Position numbers and translations under genes: made by a program. Source: JBMOKU01 sp049324315 (GTDB lineage Bacteria; Bacillota; Clostridia; Peptostreptococcales; Thermotaleaceae). Taken from it: a stretch of 64,000 nt of DNA. Of the stretch, positions 1 to 8,656 are shown piece after piece (within the stretch, counting starts at the first letter, position 1; every line of letters begins with the position of its first letter). The DNA is taken from positions 202,814 through 266,813 of the forward strand of contig JBMOKU010000033.1 of the NCBI GenBank assembly GCA_049324315.1. The letters run 5' to 3'. The notes beneath the pieces were generated by a model that worked only from the letters and a program-made list of their open reading frames with translations, did no database searches and was not told the origin of the DNA.

Positions 1-21
1 CGCTATATATTCGGCAACACA

Positions 22-76
22 TGGGGACAGGGCCCCAGTCCGGTAAAAACCGCACCGGACAGCGGACCAGTCCCCA
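22..76. repeat. Imperfect GC-rich palindrome (GGGGAC-type)
   Basis: A GC-rich block in AT-rich surroundings folds on itself: GGGGACAGGGCCCCAGTCC on the left pairs imperfectly with GGACAGCGGACCAGTCCCC on the right around a short A-rich loop. No T tract follows, so it is not a simple terminator. It resembles the dispersed GGGGAC...GTCCCC palindromes common between clostridial genes. Assignment to a REP-like family is from memory, not from a search. Confidence 0.5.
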
Positions 77-189
77 AGTCTTGCCCAGTAGCCTCGAACC
101 GCCCTTCTATTACATTTTCCTTACCCAATGTAAAAGCTTTATTGCATTCTATATAATGAAAAATCCAGCTTTATCCCTATTATATTTAA

Positions 190-219
190 ATCCATAGGAA
201 ACTATATTTTCCTATGGAT
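190..219 (-). terminator. Putative terminator of the pectin operon
   Basis: ATCCATAGGAAA pairs perfectly with TTTCCTATGGAT around a 6-nt loop, about 10 nt beyond the GH28 stop codon. The sequence after the stem on the minus strand (TTTAAATATAAT) is AT-rich but not a pure T tract, so termination may be partial. Confidence 0.6.
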
Positions 220-229
220 GTCTGTTAAA

Positions 230-1828
230 TTACTTATACGCTGCTTCCGCCTCTTCTTCAATCCCCTCATGATCAACGGCCAATTTTATAACAGCTTCTG
301 TTGACGTATTGACTGCCTGTATATTTTTTAATTTTAAATGGTTTATATTATGAAAATAGAAACCGTTTCTACACATCGGCTCAATAAAATCCATCATAGC
401 TGCATAGCCTGGCTTTGCATTTTCACGGAAGTCTACATATATATCTTCCATGTCTATTTTTTCAATTTTCCGTTCAGGCAATCCATAGAAAAATGCTGCC
501 GCTACTTCTGCATTTTTACATCGTATGTTCTTTAAATAAATATTTTTTATATAAGGTGTTCGTTCATCCACCGGCAGCGGTTCTTTGCTCCACACATATT
601 CTACATGTCCGTCTATATCGCAAAAATAAAAAGCGTTGATGACAAAGGGTGTCAATACACCATCCATTTGTATATCCTGTACATGGATTTCATCAATAAT
701 CCCTGTTTCCCCTCTTCCTCTTCTGGTTTTTATCCTTATTCCCCTGTCCGTATTTTGAAATAGGCATTTTTCTACATAAATATGGTTAACACCTCCGGAC
801 ATCTCACTGCCAATGGTAACAGCGCCATGCCCGTATTCCATAAAACAATTTCTAATGAAAATATTTTGAGATGGCATCTTTTTCTTCTTACCCATGTACA
901 GCTTTCCGGATTTGATGGCTATGCAATCATCACCAACGGAAAACAATGTCCCTAAAATCAAAACATTCTTACAGGATTCAGGATTAATACCGTCCGTATT
1001 TGGGGAATCGGGAGGATTTTCAACACGAAGATTGATAAATTTTAGATCTTCACACATTAGAGGATGTACGGTCCATGAGGGTGAGTTTTTTATCGTTATA
1101 CCTTCAACCAATACATTTTTGCACTCCGTTAAAAAAATGGTCCTGGGTCTCCAAGCCCTTCTTTTTTCCTTTGGTCTCTCCCACCATGTTTCAAAAGAAG
1201 CATTCCCATCTAGAATGCCCTCCCCTATAATATTTATATTCTCTACATGGATACCCGTTAGCAAGCTGGCATAACTGTCCATGGGGTCTCCTTCCCATGA
1301 ACCCAAGTAATATTCCTCCAATTCATCATAACTGGTTAATACCCCTTGCAGTACAGGGTATCTATCCCTTTCTTTCACCCCTAGCAGCACAGCATCCTTT
1401 TCAAAATGAAGGTTTATATTGCTTTTAAGGAACAGAGGCGTGGTCAAGTACGTTCCCTTTGGAATCAATACCCTTCCGTTTTCAGGACAAGCAAGAATGG
1501 CTGCTTGCAAAGCCGACGTATCCAGTGTGACGCCATCGCCAATAGCACCAAACTTCCTTACATCTACCGTTGCAGATTCAGGTTTCGTCCTTACTGTAAT
1601 TTCCTGGCTTTTTTCCTTTGTTTCAATATCTTCAACATATAGGGTATACGCCGTAGCCGGCTCCAAATGATTTATTGTCCAGACATTTTTCTCAAGGGTC
1701 TCAATGCGCTTTTGTTCTACATATAGATTGACCTTATTAGGCAGATAGTAACTATGACTATTTTCGATTTCAATGGAAAGAGTTCTGGAAGTTATAGCAA
1801 CAACTTGTAATTTTAGTATAGTGACCAC
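230..1828 (-). CDS. Glycoside hydrolase family 28 (polygalacturonase-like), cytoplasmic
   Basis: This is a right-handed beta-helix hydrolase acting on galacturonic-acid polymers or oligomers. A short fibronectin-III-like domain (about residues 1-85) precedes the helix, which opens with VDVRKFGAIGDGV (88-100). All four GH28 motifs are present: NTD (277-279), GDD (299-301), GHG (333-335) and RIK (365-367). There is no signal peptide, so it probably processes imported oligosaccharides inside the cell. It is the last gene of a five-gene operon with a GH105 enzyme and a sugar ABC importer. The start is uncertain: the GTG at 1828 lies only one base after the GGAG motif, and no ATG follows nearby. 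The family is secure; endo versus exo action and substrate (homogalacturonan or rhamnogalacturonan) are inferred. Confidence 0.88.
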   Translation of the reverse strand: MVTILKLQVVAITSRTLSIEIENSHSYYLPNKVNLYVEQKRIETLEKNVWTINHLEPATAYTLYVEDIETKEKSQEITVRTKPESATVDVRKFGAIGDGVTLDTSALQAAILACPENGRVLIPKGTYLTTPLFLKSNINLHFEKDAVLLGVKERDRYPVLQGVLTSYDELEEYYLGSWEGDPMDSYASLLTGIHVENINIIGEGILDGNASFETWWERPKEKRRAWRPRTIFLTECKNVLVEGITIKNSPSWTVHPLMCEDLKFINLRVENPPDSPNTDGINPESCKNVLILGTLFSVGDDCIAIKSGKLYMGKKKKMPSQNIFIRNCFMEYGHGAVTIGSEMSGGVNHIYVEKCLFQNTDRGIRIKTRRGRGETGIIDEIHVQDIQMDGVLTPFVINAFYFCDIDGHVEYVWSKEPLPVDERTPYIKNIYLKNIRCKNAEVAAAFFYGLPERKIEKIDMEDIYVDFRENAKPGYAAMMDFIEPMCRNGFYFHNINHLKLKNIQAVNTSTEAVIKLAVDHEGIEEEAEAAYK

Positions 1829-1834
1829 TCCTTT

Positions 1835-2737
1835 TTATCCTTTAATACCACTGGTACTAATTCCTTCAACAAAATGTTTTTGAGCTGAGAAGAATAAAAC
1901 GATGGAAGGAACCAATGCAAGCAAAGACATAGCAATGACTCTATTCCACGCAAATACTCCCGCCGTCGTATCCATTGACATTTTTAATGCAATGGCTACA
2001 GGGTACTTTTCAACACTCGAAATATAGATCAACGGCCCCATAAAGTCATTCATTGACCACATGAACTGGAATAAGGCAACCGTAATAATAGCAGGCTTCA
2101 GCAGCGGCAGCAAAATATATACTAGCGTTTGGAATGAATTGCAGCCATCTACAATAGCCGACTCATCTAATTCTCTCGGAATACTTCTAAAGAACTGAAT
2201 TAGCATGAAAACGAAAAATGCATCCACAGCAAAGCCTGCGTCAATAAAAAGGGGATAAAACGAATCAAGCATGCCGAAGGTTTTCCATAAGAGATAACTT
2301 GGTATTCTCAATATGATCTTGGGCAAAAATAAAGTCCCTATCAAAAGAGCAAAGAGAAATTTTTTATATCGAAAATTAAATCTTGCGAAGCCATATGCTG
2401 TAAAAACACTGGAGATAACCGTCAAAACAACCCTTGGAATCACATATTTAAAGGTGTTGATAAAATATGTTGTAAATGTATACTCTGTAGAGGTTTTCCA
2501 TCCTTCAATATATGAGGTAAAATCAATTCTCGGAGGCAATACACCAATAGAGGTAAAAATTTCACTGTTTGTCTTGAAGGATGCTCCTATTAGCCACAGA
2601 AGGGGATAGAACATAATAAAAGCTATGGCGGTTAAAATAAAATATCTTGTTAATACCTTTATCTTCTTTATGCTTTCTCTTCTTTTATGCACTTGCTTTG
2701 ATTTTGTTTTCATTATAAGCTCTGGTTTTACCACCAT
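1835..2737 (-). CDS. Sugar ABC transporter permease, MalG type
   Basis: This is an inner-membrane permease of the carbohydrate-uptake-1 family, about 300 residues with six hydrophobic segments. The cytoplasmic EAA loop that contacts the ATPase reads RELDESAIVDGCNSF. I chose the ATG at 2737 because GGGAGGAAAG lies just upstream and it starts one base after the TAA of the preceding permease gene; longer in-frame reading back to 2848 would overlap that gene by 110 bases. It pairs with the MalF-type permease and the lipoprotein upstream, probably importing unsaturated galacturonide or rhamnogalacturonide oligomers. No ATPase gene lies in the operon, so a shared MsmX-type ATPase is expected. Confidence 0.88.
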   Translation of the reverse strand: MVVKPELIMKTKSKQVHKRRESIKKIKVLTRYFILTAIAFIMFYPLLWLIGASFKTNSEIFTSIGVLPPRIDFTSYIEGWKTSTEYTFTTYFINTFKYVIPRVVLTVISSVFTAYGFARFNFRYKKFLFALLIGTLFLPKIILRIPSYLLWKTFGMLDSFYPLFIDAGFAVDAFFVFMLIQFFRSIPRELDESAIVDGCNSFQTLVYILLPLLKPAIITVALFQFMWSMNDFMGPLIYISSVEKYPVAIALKMSMDTTAGVFAWNRVIAMSLLALVPSIVLFFSAQKHFVEGISTSGIKG

Positions 2738-2738
2738 A

Positions 2739-3617
2739 TTACTTTCCTCCCGTATCAGAATAGAAGACCCAGTATTTTGAAGACTTAAATACAACAACTG
2801 TAAAGGCCATGATGATGACAAAGAGTACCCATGATAGGGCACTGGCATATCCCATATTGAAATATTTGAAGGAATGATCGTAAATTAAAACGGGAAATAA
2901 ATATGTTGATTTTAAAGGTCCCCCTCCTGTAATCAGATATGGACCGTTGAATTCTTGGAATGCATGAATGAGCTGCATAACAAAGTTAAAAAAGATAACG
3001 GGCGTTAATAACGGAATCGTAACCCTTGTAAACGTTACAAATGGATTTGCTCCATCAACTGCAGCAGCATCATACAATTCTTCCGGTATTTCCTTCAATG
3101 CTGCTAAGAAAATAACCATGGACGATCCAAACTCCCATACTTTTAATAGTGTTAATGTGAACATTGCAGGGCCCGGTGAGCCAAACCAGTTGATTGGATC
3201 TGCTCCAAATAAGCTTAAAACTTGATTGACCAACCCTGAAGTCGAGAATAAAAATCTCCATAATACTGCAATGGCGACATTTGCTCCTAAGATGGAAGGA
3301 ACATAATATGCCGTTCGGTAAAAACTAATACCCTTTAATTTAAAATTAAGAATAAATGCAATGAATAAAGCAAAAGCCAGCTTAAGGGGAACCGTCAGAA
3401 ACACATACTTAAATGTTGCCGTTAAAGATTTCCAAAAATCTTGATCTTCTGTAAACATTCGAACATAATTAGCAAATCCGATAAATTTAGGCGATGAAAT
3501 AATGTCATACTTTGTAAAGCTTAGTACCAATGAAGTAACAAATGGGTACGTTGTAAATATCAGAAATCCCAAAATCCAAGGCATGACATATAATAAACCT
3601 TTACGTTGTTTTTTCAT
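2739..3617 (-). CDS. Sugar ABC transporter permease, MalF type
   Basis: This 292-residue permease is of the MalF/UgpA class. It has an N-terminal membrane helix (about residues 10-30), further hydrophobic segments and a canonical EAA loop (EELYDAAAVDGANPF) near residue 185. It lies 77 bases downstream of the binding-protein gene and is translationally coupled to the second permease. With its partner it forms the membrane channel of the uronide-oligosaccharide importer. Specificity is inferred from the flanking GH28 and GH105 genes. Confidence 0.9.
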   Translation of the reverse strand: MKKQRKGLLYVMPWILGFLIFTTYPFVTSLVLSFTKYDIISSPKFIGFANYVRMFTEDQDFWKSLTATFKYVFLTVPLKLAFALFIAFILNFKLKGISFYRTAYYVPSILGANVAIAVLWRFLFSTSGLVNQVLSLFGADPINWFGSPGPAMFTLTLLKVWEFGSSMVIFLAALKEIPEELYDAAAVDGANPFVTFTRVTIPLLTPVIFFNFVMQLIHAFQEFNGPYLITGGGPLKSTYLFPVLIYDHSFKYFNMGYASALSWVLFVIIMAFTVVVFKSSKYWVFYSDTGGK

Positions 3618-3694
3618 ACTTAGCTCCCTTCCGTCAATCTATCATTGAAGTTTAAGAGAAGAAATATTTTCTTCTCTTAAACTCACCACCTAAA

Positions 3695-5017
3695 TTACTG
3701 TGCAATTTCTTTTAATACATTCTCTACATTATCATACAAATATTGTGCGCCACTATCTACATCAAGTTCACCGTATGCCAATTTTTCAATGGTTTGTCTG
3801 TAAACATCCTGTAACCTTGAATGTTCAAAATATGGGCTGATTCCTAAACCTTTATTTTCCAGAACTAGCTCCGTTCCCTCATATTCAAGACCTGATAATG
3901 CCCCTGATGATTGCAATGTATCTTGAGCTGCCTTACTGATAGGAATACCTCTAGATGTGCCTAATATCTTTACTCCTTCAGGATCATTTAATAAGAAATT
4001 TAAGAATTTGGCTGCTTCTTCCGGATGCTTTGTATCCTTATTAATGGAGAATAACATGGAAGGCTTCACAATCCAACCTTTGCTCTTGGCATTTTCTAAA
4101 ACAGGTAGATTTCCTGATACAAGTACTTGATTCTGTTCCGTTAATGGCTTTTCATATTTACCTACAGAACTAGTCCATTCCAGCACACCTGCATATTTTC
4201 CTTCTATCCAGTTGGACATTTGATGCAATGGAGCTTCTGCACCGCCGCCTTCACCAGCTCTCTCAAGGGCGTCTGCAACGACTCCTTTATCTACAAAATC
4301 TTTATACAGCTTTAAACCTTCCTTAATATCTTCTACTGTAAACAAAAGCTTTCCATCATTACTGATAAATTGTTTTCCTGTTTTTTGCTCTGCATACACC
4401 ATGCCTAAAATCCAAGCGCTATAGGAATCTAAGTCAAATGGATAATACCCTTTTTTGTTAAACTTTTCTGCAGCGGCATAGAAATCATCCCATGTTTCCG
4501 GTATTTCTGCACCAAATTGATCAAAAGTCGTCTTATTGAAGTATAAGGTTCTACCTGTTAATGACACAGGTATACCATTGAGCTTTCCATCTACCTCTGC
4601 ATATTCCAAAATATCTTTCGGATAGTTGCTTAATCCTAGCTGATCCGATAGGGTGTTTAAATCATAGAAACCATTTCCGTCCTTAGAGAATATCGTAAGC
4701 CAGTTCCAGTTAATCTGCATTACGTCTGGCGCGGTACCGCCAGCCAGTTGGGTTGTAACTTTTTCCTGATGTCCTTGCCATCCGCCATATTCTGCTTTAA
4801 TCTTGATATTTGGATTTAACTCTTCAAATTTTTTGATAGCATCTAAGGTAGCCTTATGTCTTTCATCTCCCCCCCACCAATTGACTCTGAGGGTTACTAC
4901 TTCGTCTTGTTTTTCTTCTGTCTGTTCCGTACTTACTTCTGTTTTATTGGATCCGCCACAAGCTGCCAATGATAGAACCATTGATAAAATCAAAAGAATA
5001 CTTAAAAACTTTTTCAT
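3695..5017 (-). CDS. Extracellular sugar-binding lipoprotein (solute-binding family 1)
   Basis: This is the substrate-binding protein of the sugar ABC importer, 440 residues. A lipoprotein signal peptide ends in the lipobox LSLAAC (Cys20), so the protein is tethered to the outer face of the membrane. The mature part has the family-1 fold signatures: an early KFEELNPNIKIKAEYGGW segment and a TAPDVMQINW hinge region. It sits between the GH105 gene and the two permeases, all on the minus strand. The bound ligand is probably a pectin-derived oligosaccharide, judging only from the neighbours. Confidence 0.9.
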   Translation of the reverse strand: MKKFLSILLILSMVLSLAACGGSNKTEVSTEQTEEKQDEVVTLRVNWWGGDERHKATLDAIKKFEELNPNIKIKAEYGGWQGHQEKVTTQLAGGTAPDVMQINWNWLTIFSKDGNGFYDLNTLSDQLGLSNYPKDILEYAEVDGKLNGIPVSLTGRTLYFNKTTFDQFGAEIPETWDDFYAAAEKFNKKGYYPFDLDSYSAWILGMVYAEQKTGKQFISNDGKLLFTVEDIKEGLKLYKDFVDKGVVADALERAGEGGGAEAPLHQMSNWIEGKYAGVLEWTSSVGKYEKPLTEQNQVLVSGNLPVLENAKSKGWIVKPSMLFSINKDTKHPEEAAKFLNFLLNDPEGVKILGTSRGIPISKAAQDTLQSSGALSGLEYEGTELVLENKGLGISPYFEHSRLQDVYRQTIEKLAYGELDVDSGAQYLYDNVENVLKEIAQ

Positions 5018-5070
5018 TACATACGCCCTCCTTTTTTATTTAAAAGATGAGTTCACAACCTAAATATTCA

Positions 5071-6153
5071 CTACTTTTCCAGTAGAAGCATTTCACTGTA
5101 TGCCATCATCAGGGCCCCTACCCCTTTTGGATCGTTTTCAATAATTTGTTCAGATATATAATATTCGTAGCTGCCATCCCTATAGGGTGTATTTCCTAGA
5201 CCAGCCACCCCGCAGATACCATCTAAAATAAATTTGTCTCCTGTAGCAATTAAATATTTCTCGATGGTTCCCTGGAATGCATGCTTTCCATATTCCTTAT
5301 ACCCTCTGGGGAGAAACCCTAGTCTTGCTCCTTTTAACAATGTATACGCCATCATAAGCGTTGCAGAAGCTTCTAGATAATTACCTTCTCTTTCTCCTTG
5401 GTCTATGACCTGGTACCACATACCCGTTTGCCTGTCTTGATACTTCAGCAATCCATCAATTGCCTCCTTGAAAACAAGTATAAGCTGCTCATATTCGAAA
5501 AGAAGGTCCTTTGGGATTTTTTCTAGTACATCTATCAACGCCATCACATACCAACCCATTGCTCTTCCCCAAAAGCAGGCCGATACCCCGGTTTCTTTAC
5601 TGGCCCAGACTTCTTGTCTGCTTTCATCGCAGCCATGATAGTATAGTTCCTTTTCACTGTTTCTTAAAAGTTTTCGAACATTCATAAACTGGTTAAAAGT
5701 ATCCTTATAACTTTTTCTGTTATTCACTAGAATTTCATATTGGATGTAAAATGGTTGTGCCATATATAAACCATCCAGCCAAATTTGATGAGGATATATT
5801 TTCTTATGCCAAAACCCTCCGCTCTCAGTTCTTGGATGTGATTTTAGCTGTGTGTATAAAGCATCCATTGCCTTCCTATATTTAATATCTTTTGTTTTTT
5901 CATACAAGCCAAATAATACTTTGCCGGAATTAATGTTATCAATATTATAATCTTCCATATTATAATTTCTTATGGAACCATCTGAGTCTATACTTTCGGT
6001 CATATATTTATAAATAAACTCATAGTAGTTCTCATCTTTTGTTACCTTATATAAATCCTCAGCCCCTTTTAATACACAACCGTCTTCATAATTCCACTTA
6101 TCTTTATAATTTTTGTAGTTTGCCAAGTAGTTTTCAATAAAACATTGAATCAC
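5071..6153 (-). CDS. GH105 unsaturated rhamnogalacturonyl hydrolase
   Basis: This 360-residue (alpha/alpha)6-barrel protein belongs to the YteR/YesR family, which removes the unsaturated uronic acid left at the non-reducing end by pectate or rhamnogalacturonan lyases. The motif QIWLDGLYMAQPF (about 123-135) carries the Asp (127) that corresponds to the catalytic acid of YteR. There is no signal peptide, so it acts on imported oligomers. It is the first gene of the operon and starts with GTG behind AAAGGGGGGG. A cre-like site and a -10-like TATAAT lie 60-85 bases upstream, consistent with catabolite control. Confidence 0.88.
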   Translation of the reverse strand: MIQCFIENYLANYKNYKDKWNYEDGCVLKGAEDLYKVTKDENYYEFIYKYMTESIDSDGSIRNYNMEDYNIDNINSGKVLFGLYEKTKDIKYRKAMDALYTQLKSHPRTESGGFWHKKIYPHQIWLDGLYMAQPFYIQYEILVNNRKSYKDTFNQFMNVRKLLRNSEKELYYHGCDESRQEVWASKETGVSACFWGRAMGWYVMALIDVLEKIPKDLLFEYEQLILVFKEAIDGLLKYQDRQTGMWYQVIDQGEREGNYLEASATLMMAYTLLKGARLGFLPRGYKEYGKHAFQGTIEKYLIATGDKFILDGICGVAGLGNTPYRDGSYEYYISEQIIENDPKGVGALMMAYSEMLLLEK

Positions 6154-6210
6154 TTAACCCCCCCTTTCCATCAAATGAATCATACTTTTTAACAAAAATA
6201 TTTGCTCTCC

Positions 6211-6224
6211 GGAAAACGTTTACA
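6211..6224. promoter_or_regulatory. cre-like operator (CcpA or LacI-family site)
   Basis: GGAAAACGTTTACA matches 13 of 14 positions of the cre consensus TGWAANCGNTNWCA. It lies just downstream of a TATAAT (6231-6236, minus strand) and 57 bases before the GH105 start, where a bound repressor would block initiation. A dedicated LacI-family regulator could use the same site. Confidence 0.7.
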
Positions 6225-6372
6225 GATTAAATTATATAATATTATGAATCTTTAATCTTTTCAATTTTTGTTCTCATTTTTGCTTTTATACATATTTTGT
6301 CATGATTTTTTATTGCGGTGGAGAATTTCATGCTAGATGATACTGTAAAAGGCTGCTTTGCTGCCAAAGAAA

Positions 6373-6401
6373 AAAGGAAAGCCTAGCGTCTGCTTTCCTT
6401 T
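6373..6401 (-). terminator. Rho-independent terminator of msrA
   Basis: AAAGGAAAGC pairs perfectly with GCTTTCCTTT around a 9-nt loop. On the minus strand the stem runs into TTTTTTC, the arrangement of an intrinsic terminator downstream of msrA. Confidence 0.75.
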
Positions 6402-6429
6402 AAAAATCACTATCGTAAGGTAGTTTTGC

Positions 6430-6457
6430 GGGACGGCACAGAGACCGCCCCTACAAA
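6430..6457. repeat. GTAGGGGCGG-type palindromic repeat, copy 1
   Basis: Read on the minus strand, TGTAGGGGCGG is followed by an imperfect complement ending CCGTCCCG. A second member with the same TGTAGGGG head lies at 13033-13072. Such short GC-rich palindromes recur between genes in many clostridia; the family assignment is from memory. Confidence 0.5.
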
Positions 6458-6496
6458 AGAAAATATATCTTTTTCTAGGAGCGTACATTTATATGG

Positions 6497-7051
6497 TTAT
6501 TCGTAAATATCGTAATATTCATCGCCCCAATATTTTTTTATAAATTCATCACGACCGGATATTTTTCGGTCTTCTTTATATTCCACAGGATTTTTCTTGT
6601 AAAAATCTTGATGATATTCCTCTGCATCATAGAAAGTAGCTGCCGGAAGTATTGGTGTAATGACAGGATCGGGGAACCTGCCGGACTGGTCCAAAGCCTT
6701 TTTGGATACCTCTGCCTGGTCTCTTTGTTCCTCTGTGGTATAAAAGATAGCCGTTCTATAGGACGGGCCTCTGTCATGGAACTGGCCGCCGTCATCCGTG
6801 GGATCTACTTGTCTCCAATAAGCCTGTAGCAGTTTATCATAGCTGATCACCGTGGGATCATAGATTATTTTTACTACTTCATAATGCCCTGATGTCTGGG
6901 ATTTTACATCCTTATAGGTAGGATTTTCTACATGACCACCTGTATATCCGGATTTTACTTCAAGGATTCCGTCCAAGACATGAAAAGGTGATACCATACA
7001 CCAGAAGCATCCCCCTGCAAAGATTGCCGTTTCGTATTTTTTCTGATCCAT
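6497..7051 (-). CDS. msrA: Peptide methionine-(S)-S-oxide reductase
   Basis: MsrA repairs oxidised methionine in proteins, using thioredoxin as electron donor. The 184-residue protein carries the catalytic GGCFWC motif (residues 13-18, nucleophile Cys15), and the family segments SGYTGG and SGHYEVV follow. It is a cytoplasmic stand-alone enzyme with no fused MsrB domain. It is preceded by an AGGGG-type ribosome binding site and followed by an intrinsic terminator, so it is probably monocistronic. Confidence 0.95.
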   Translation of the reverse strand: MDQKKYETAIFAGGCFWCMVSPFHVLDGILEVKSGYTGGHVENPTYKDVKSQTSGHYEVVKIIYDPTVISYDKLLQAYWRQVDPTDDGGQFHDRGPSYRTAIFYTTEEQRDQAEVSKKALDQSGRFPDPVITPILPAATFYDAEEYHQDFYKKNPVEYKEDRKISGRDEFIKKYWGDEYYDIYE

Positions 7052-7251
7052 TCCAATAACCCCTTTCTATGGCTGTAAACATAGTTTCTACATCCGCTAC
7101 GCCACGTGGACGGTTCCTCAGGCACATAATGCCAGACGAACTGTCTCCATGACTCCGCTATCTCACTCAGAGTTGTAATTGCTTTATTGCAACTTATATA
7201 TCTACTATTATAGTATCACCGATCAAATACTACAATCATCATAGGCAGTAT

Positions 7252-8172
7252 TTACTCCGATTCCGGGGTATCTCCAACATCTTTCCACATGGCCAGTTTT
7301 CGCTCCAGCATTCCCGTTGTAGCATATACTCCAATAAATACAAAGATTCCTCCGTAGATTTGAGCTCCCGTAATCTGCTGCCCGAGCATCCAACTGATCA
7401 TGGCTGTGAAAACGGGAATCAGATTTAAAAATATCCCGGCTTGACTGGCTCCAATCTGCCTAACAGAGATATTCCAAAAAACAAAGGAGCAAACCGACGG
7501 AAAAACGGTAATATAAAGGATTCCAATCATAGCTAATGAGCTAATTTCACCGATATCTATTCCTTCATACATAGCAAAAGGAGCCATCATCAGCACCGCA
7601 AAGAAGGCAGACACAGCCGTGGCTGTAATGGGAGGAATCGTGGTTAGCCGTTTCCCTACGATGGAATATAACGTCCACACCACAATGGCAGCCAGCATCA
7701 GCAGATCACCTGTATTATATTCCATTTTAAGTATCTGTCCGAGGTTTCCTTGTGTCAAAACCACAAAAACGCCTATAAGAGAAATAACAATTCCTACAGC
7801 TTGTATTCGGGAGATTCGCTCTCTAAGGAAAATCACAGAGAATAGCACCATCACACCGGGATTTAAAGCACTTACCAAGGCCGCATTGGTGGAAGAGGTA
7901 TAATCTAACGCTGAATAAAGAAGGAGATTGTAGCAAATAATCCCCAGTATTCCCATAACAATCAGTGAAGGCCACGCCATCTTGATTTCACCCCATTTCG
8001 GCTTTTCAAAGAAAAGAGCAATAGGAAACAGGAGAAAACAAGCCAGCAGCCAGCGGGAAAATGTAATCCATAGCGGTGTCATCTCTGCTACCACATACTT
8101 TCCAAACACATAATTCCCTGCCCAAAATAAATTACACAGAATCAGCAGCAGCCAAACGCGATATTTACTCAT
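7252..8172 (-). CDS. EamA/DMT-family transporter
   Basis: This is a ten-helix drug/metabolite transporter with two EamA repeats (roughly residues 5-140 and 150-290), 306 residues. The repeat signatures FWAGNYVFGKYV and the second-half block after TLYSIVGKRL are visible. Such proteins usually export amino acids or other metabolites; the substrate cannot be read from the sequence. It is transcribed alone from the region shared with the divergent glutaredoxin-like gene. Confidence 0.88.
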   Translation of the reverse strand: MSKYRVWLLLILCNLFWAGNYVFGKYVVAEMTPLWITFSRWLLACFLLFPIALFFEKPKWGEIKMAWPSLIVMGILGIICYNLLLYSALDYTSSTNAALVSALNPGVMVLFSVIFLRERISRIQAVGIVISLIGVFVVLTQGNLGQILKMEYNTGDLLMLAAIVVWTLYSIVGKRLTTIPPITATAVSAFFAVLMMAPFAMYEGIDIGEISSLAMIGILYITVFPSVCSFVFWNISVRQIGASQAGIFLNLIPVFTAMISWMLGQQITGAQIYGGIFVFIGVYATTGMLERKLAMWKDVGDTPESE

Positions 8173-8300
8173 GTCTTTTTACAACCCCTTTAATCGCTAT
8201 CAAAAAATATCTTTACTATCTTTTATTATGTTTGTTTGTGGGTAATATACGTAGTAGAATATTCTTGAAAATATACATTCTAAAAAGGTGGTGATTATCC

Positions 8301-8561
8301 ATGAAACCTGTACTGATGTTTATGATGGAATCTTGTCCCTACTGCAAGGAAGCCAGTAAATGGATGGAAGAAGTCAAGAAGGAAAATCCCAAATACTTTA
8401 ATATTGAGATTACTACAATTGATGAAAGAATTCAACCTGGTATTGCTAACAAATATGACTATTATTATGTACCTACATATTATATTGACGGTAAAAAAGT
8501 CCATGAAGGAGCCGTTTCCAAAGATATTGTACGTGAAGTATTTGAAAAAGCTTGTGAATAG
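8301..8561 (+). CDS. Glutaredoxin-like thiol oxidoreductase
   Basis: This 86-residue single thioredoxin-fold protein has the redox motif CPYC (Cys12, Cys15) near the N-terminus and the cis-proline segment VPTYYIDG near residue 56. It probably reduces protein or small-molecule disulfides in the cytoplasm. The start follows AAAAAGGTGGTGATTATCC. It is flanked by a bidirectional terminator and by the divergent EamA gene. It could be a glutaredoxin or a NrdH/thioredoxin-like protein; the CPYC motif favours the former. Confidence 0.88.
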   Translation: MKPVLMFMMESCPYCKEASKWMEEVKKENPKYFNIEITTIDERIQPGIANKYDYYYVPTYYIDGKKVHEGAVSKDIVREVFEKACE

Positions 8562-8570
8562 CTGATATTG

Positions 8571-8613
8571 AACAAAAGAGAAATTCTAAAAAATCTAGAA
8601 TTTCTCTTTTGTT
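8571..8613. terminator. Bidirectional intrinsic terminator
   Basis: A perfect 18-bp stem (AACAAAAGAGAAATTCTA with its complement) surrounds a 7-nt loop. Its A-rich and T-rich arms would serve both the glutaredoxin-like gene (plus) and the exonuclease III gene (minus), which converge here. Confidence 0.85.
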
Positions 8614-8656
8614 TACAGGAATAGTCAACGCAAATTCTGTGTTTGTATTATTAAAG

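Noticed and set aside
22..76. tRNA or other structured RNA gene at the left edge
   Set aside because: The fold is a single imperfect palindrome without tRNA arms or conserved bases; it fits a palindromic repeat better.
230..6153. Missing ATPase in the sugar transporter as evidence of a broken operon
   Set aside because: Carbohydrate importers of this class in Firmicutes often share one MsmX-type ATPase encoded elsewhere, and all five genes are intact.
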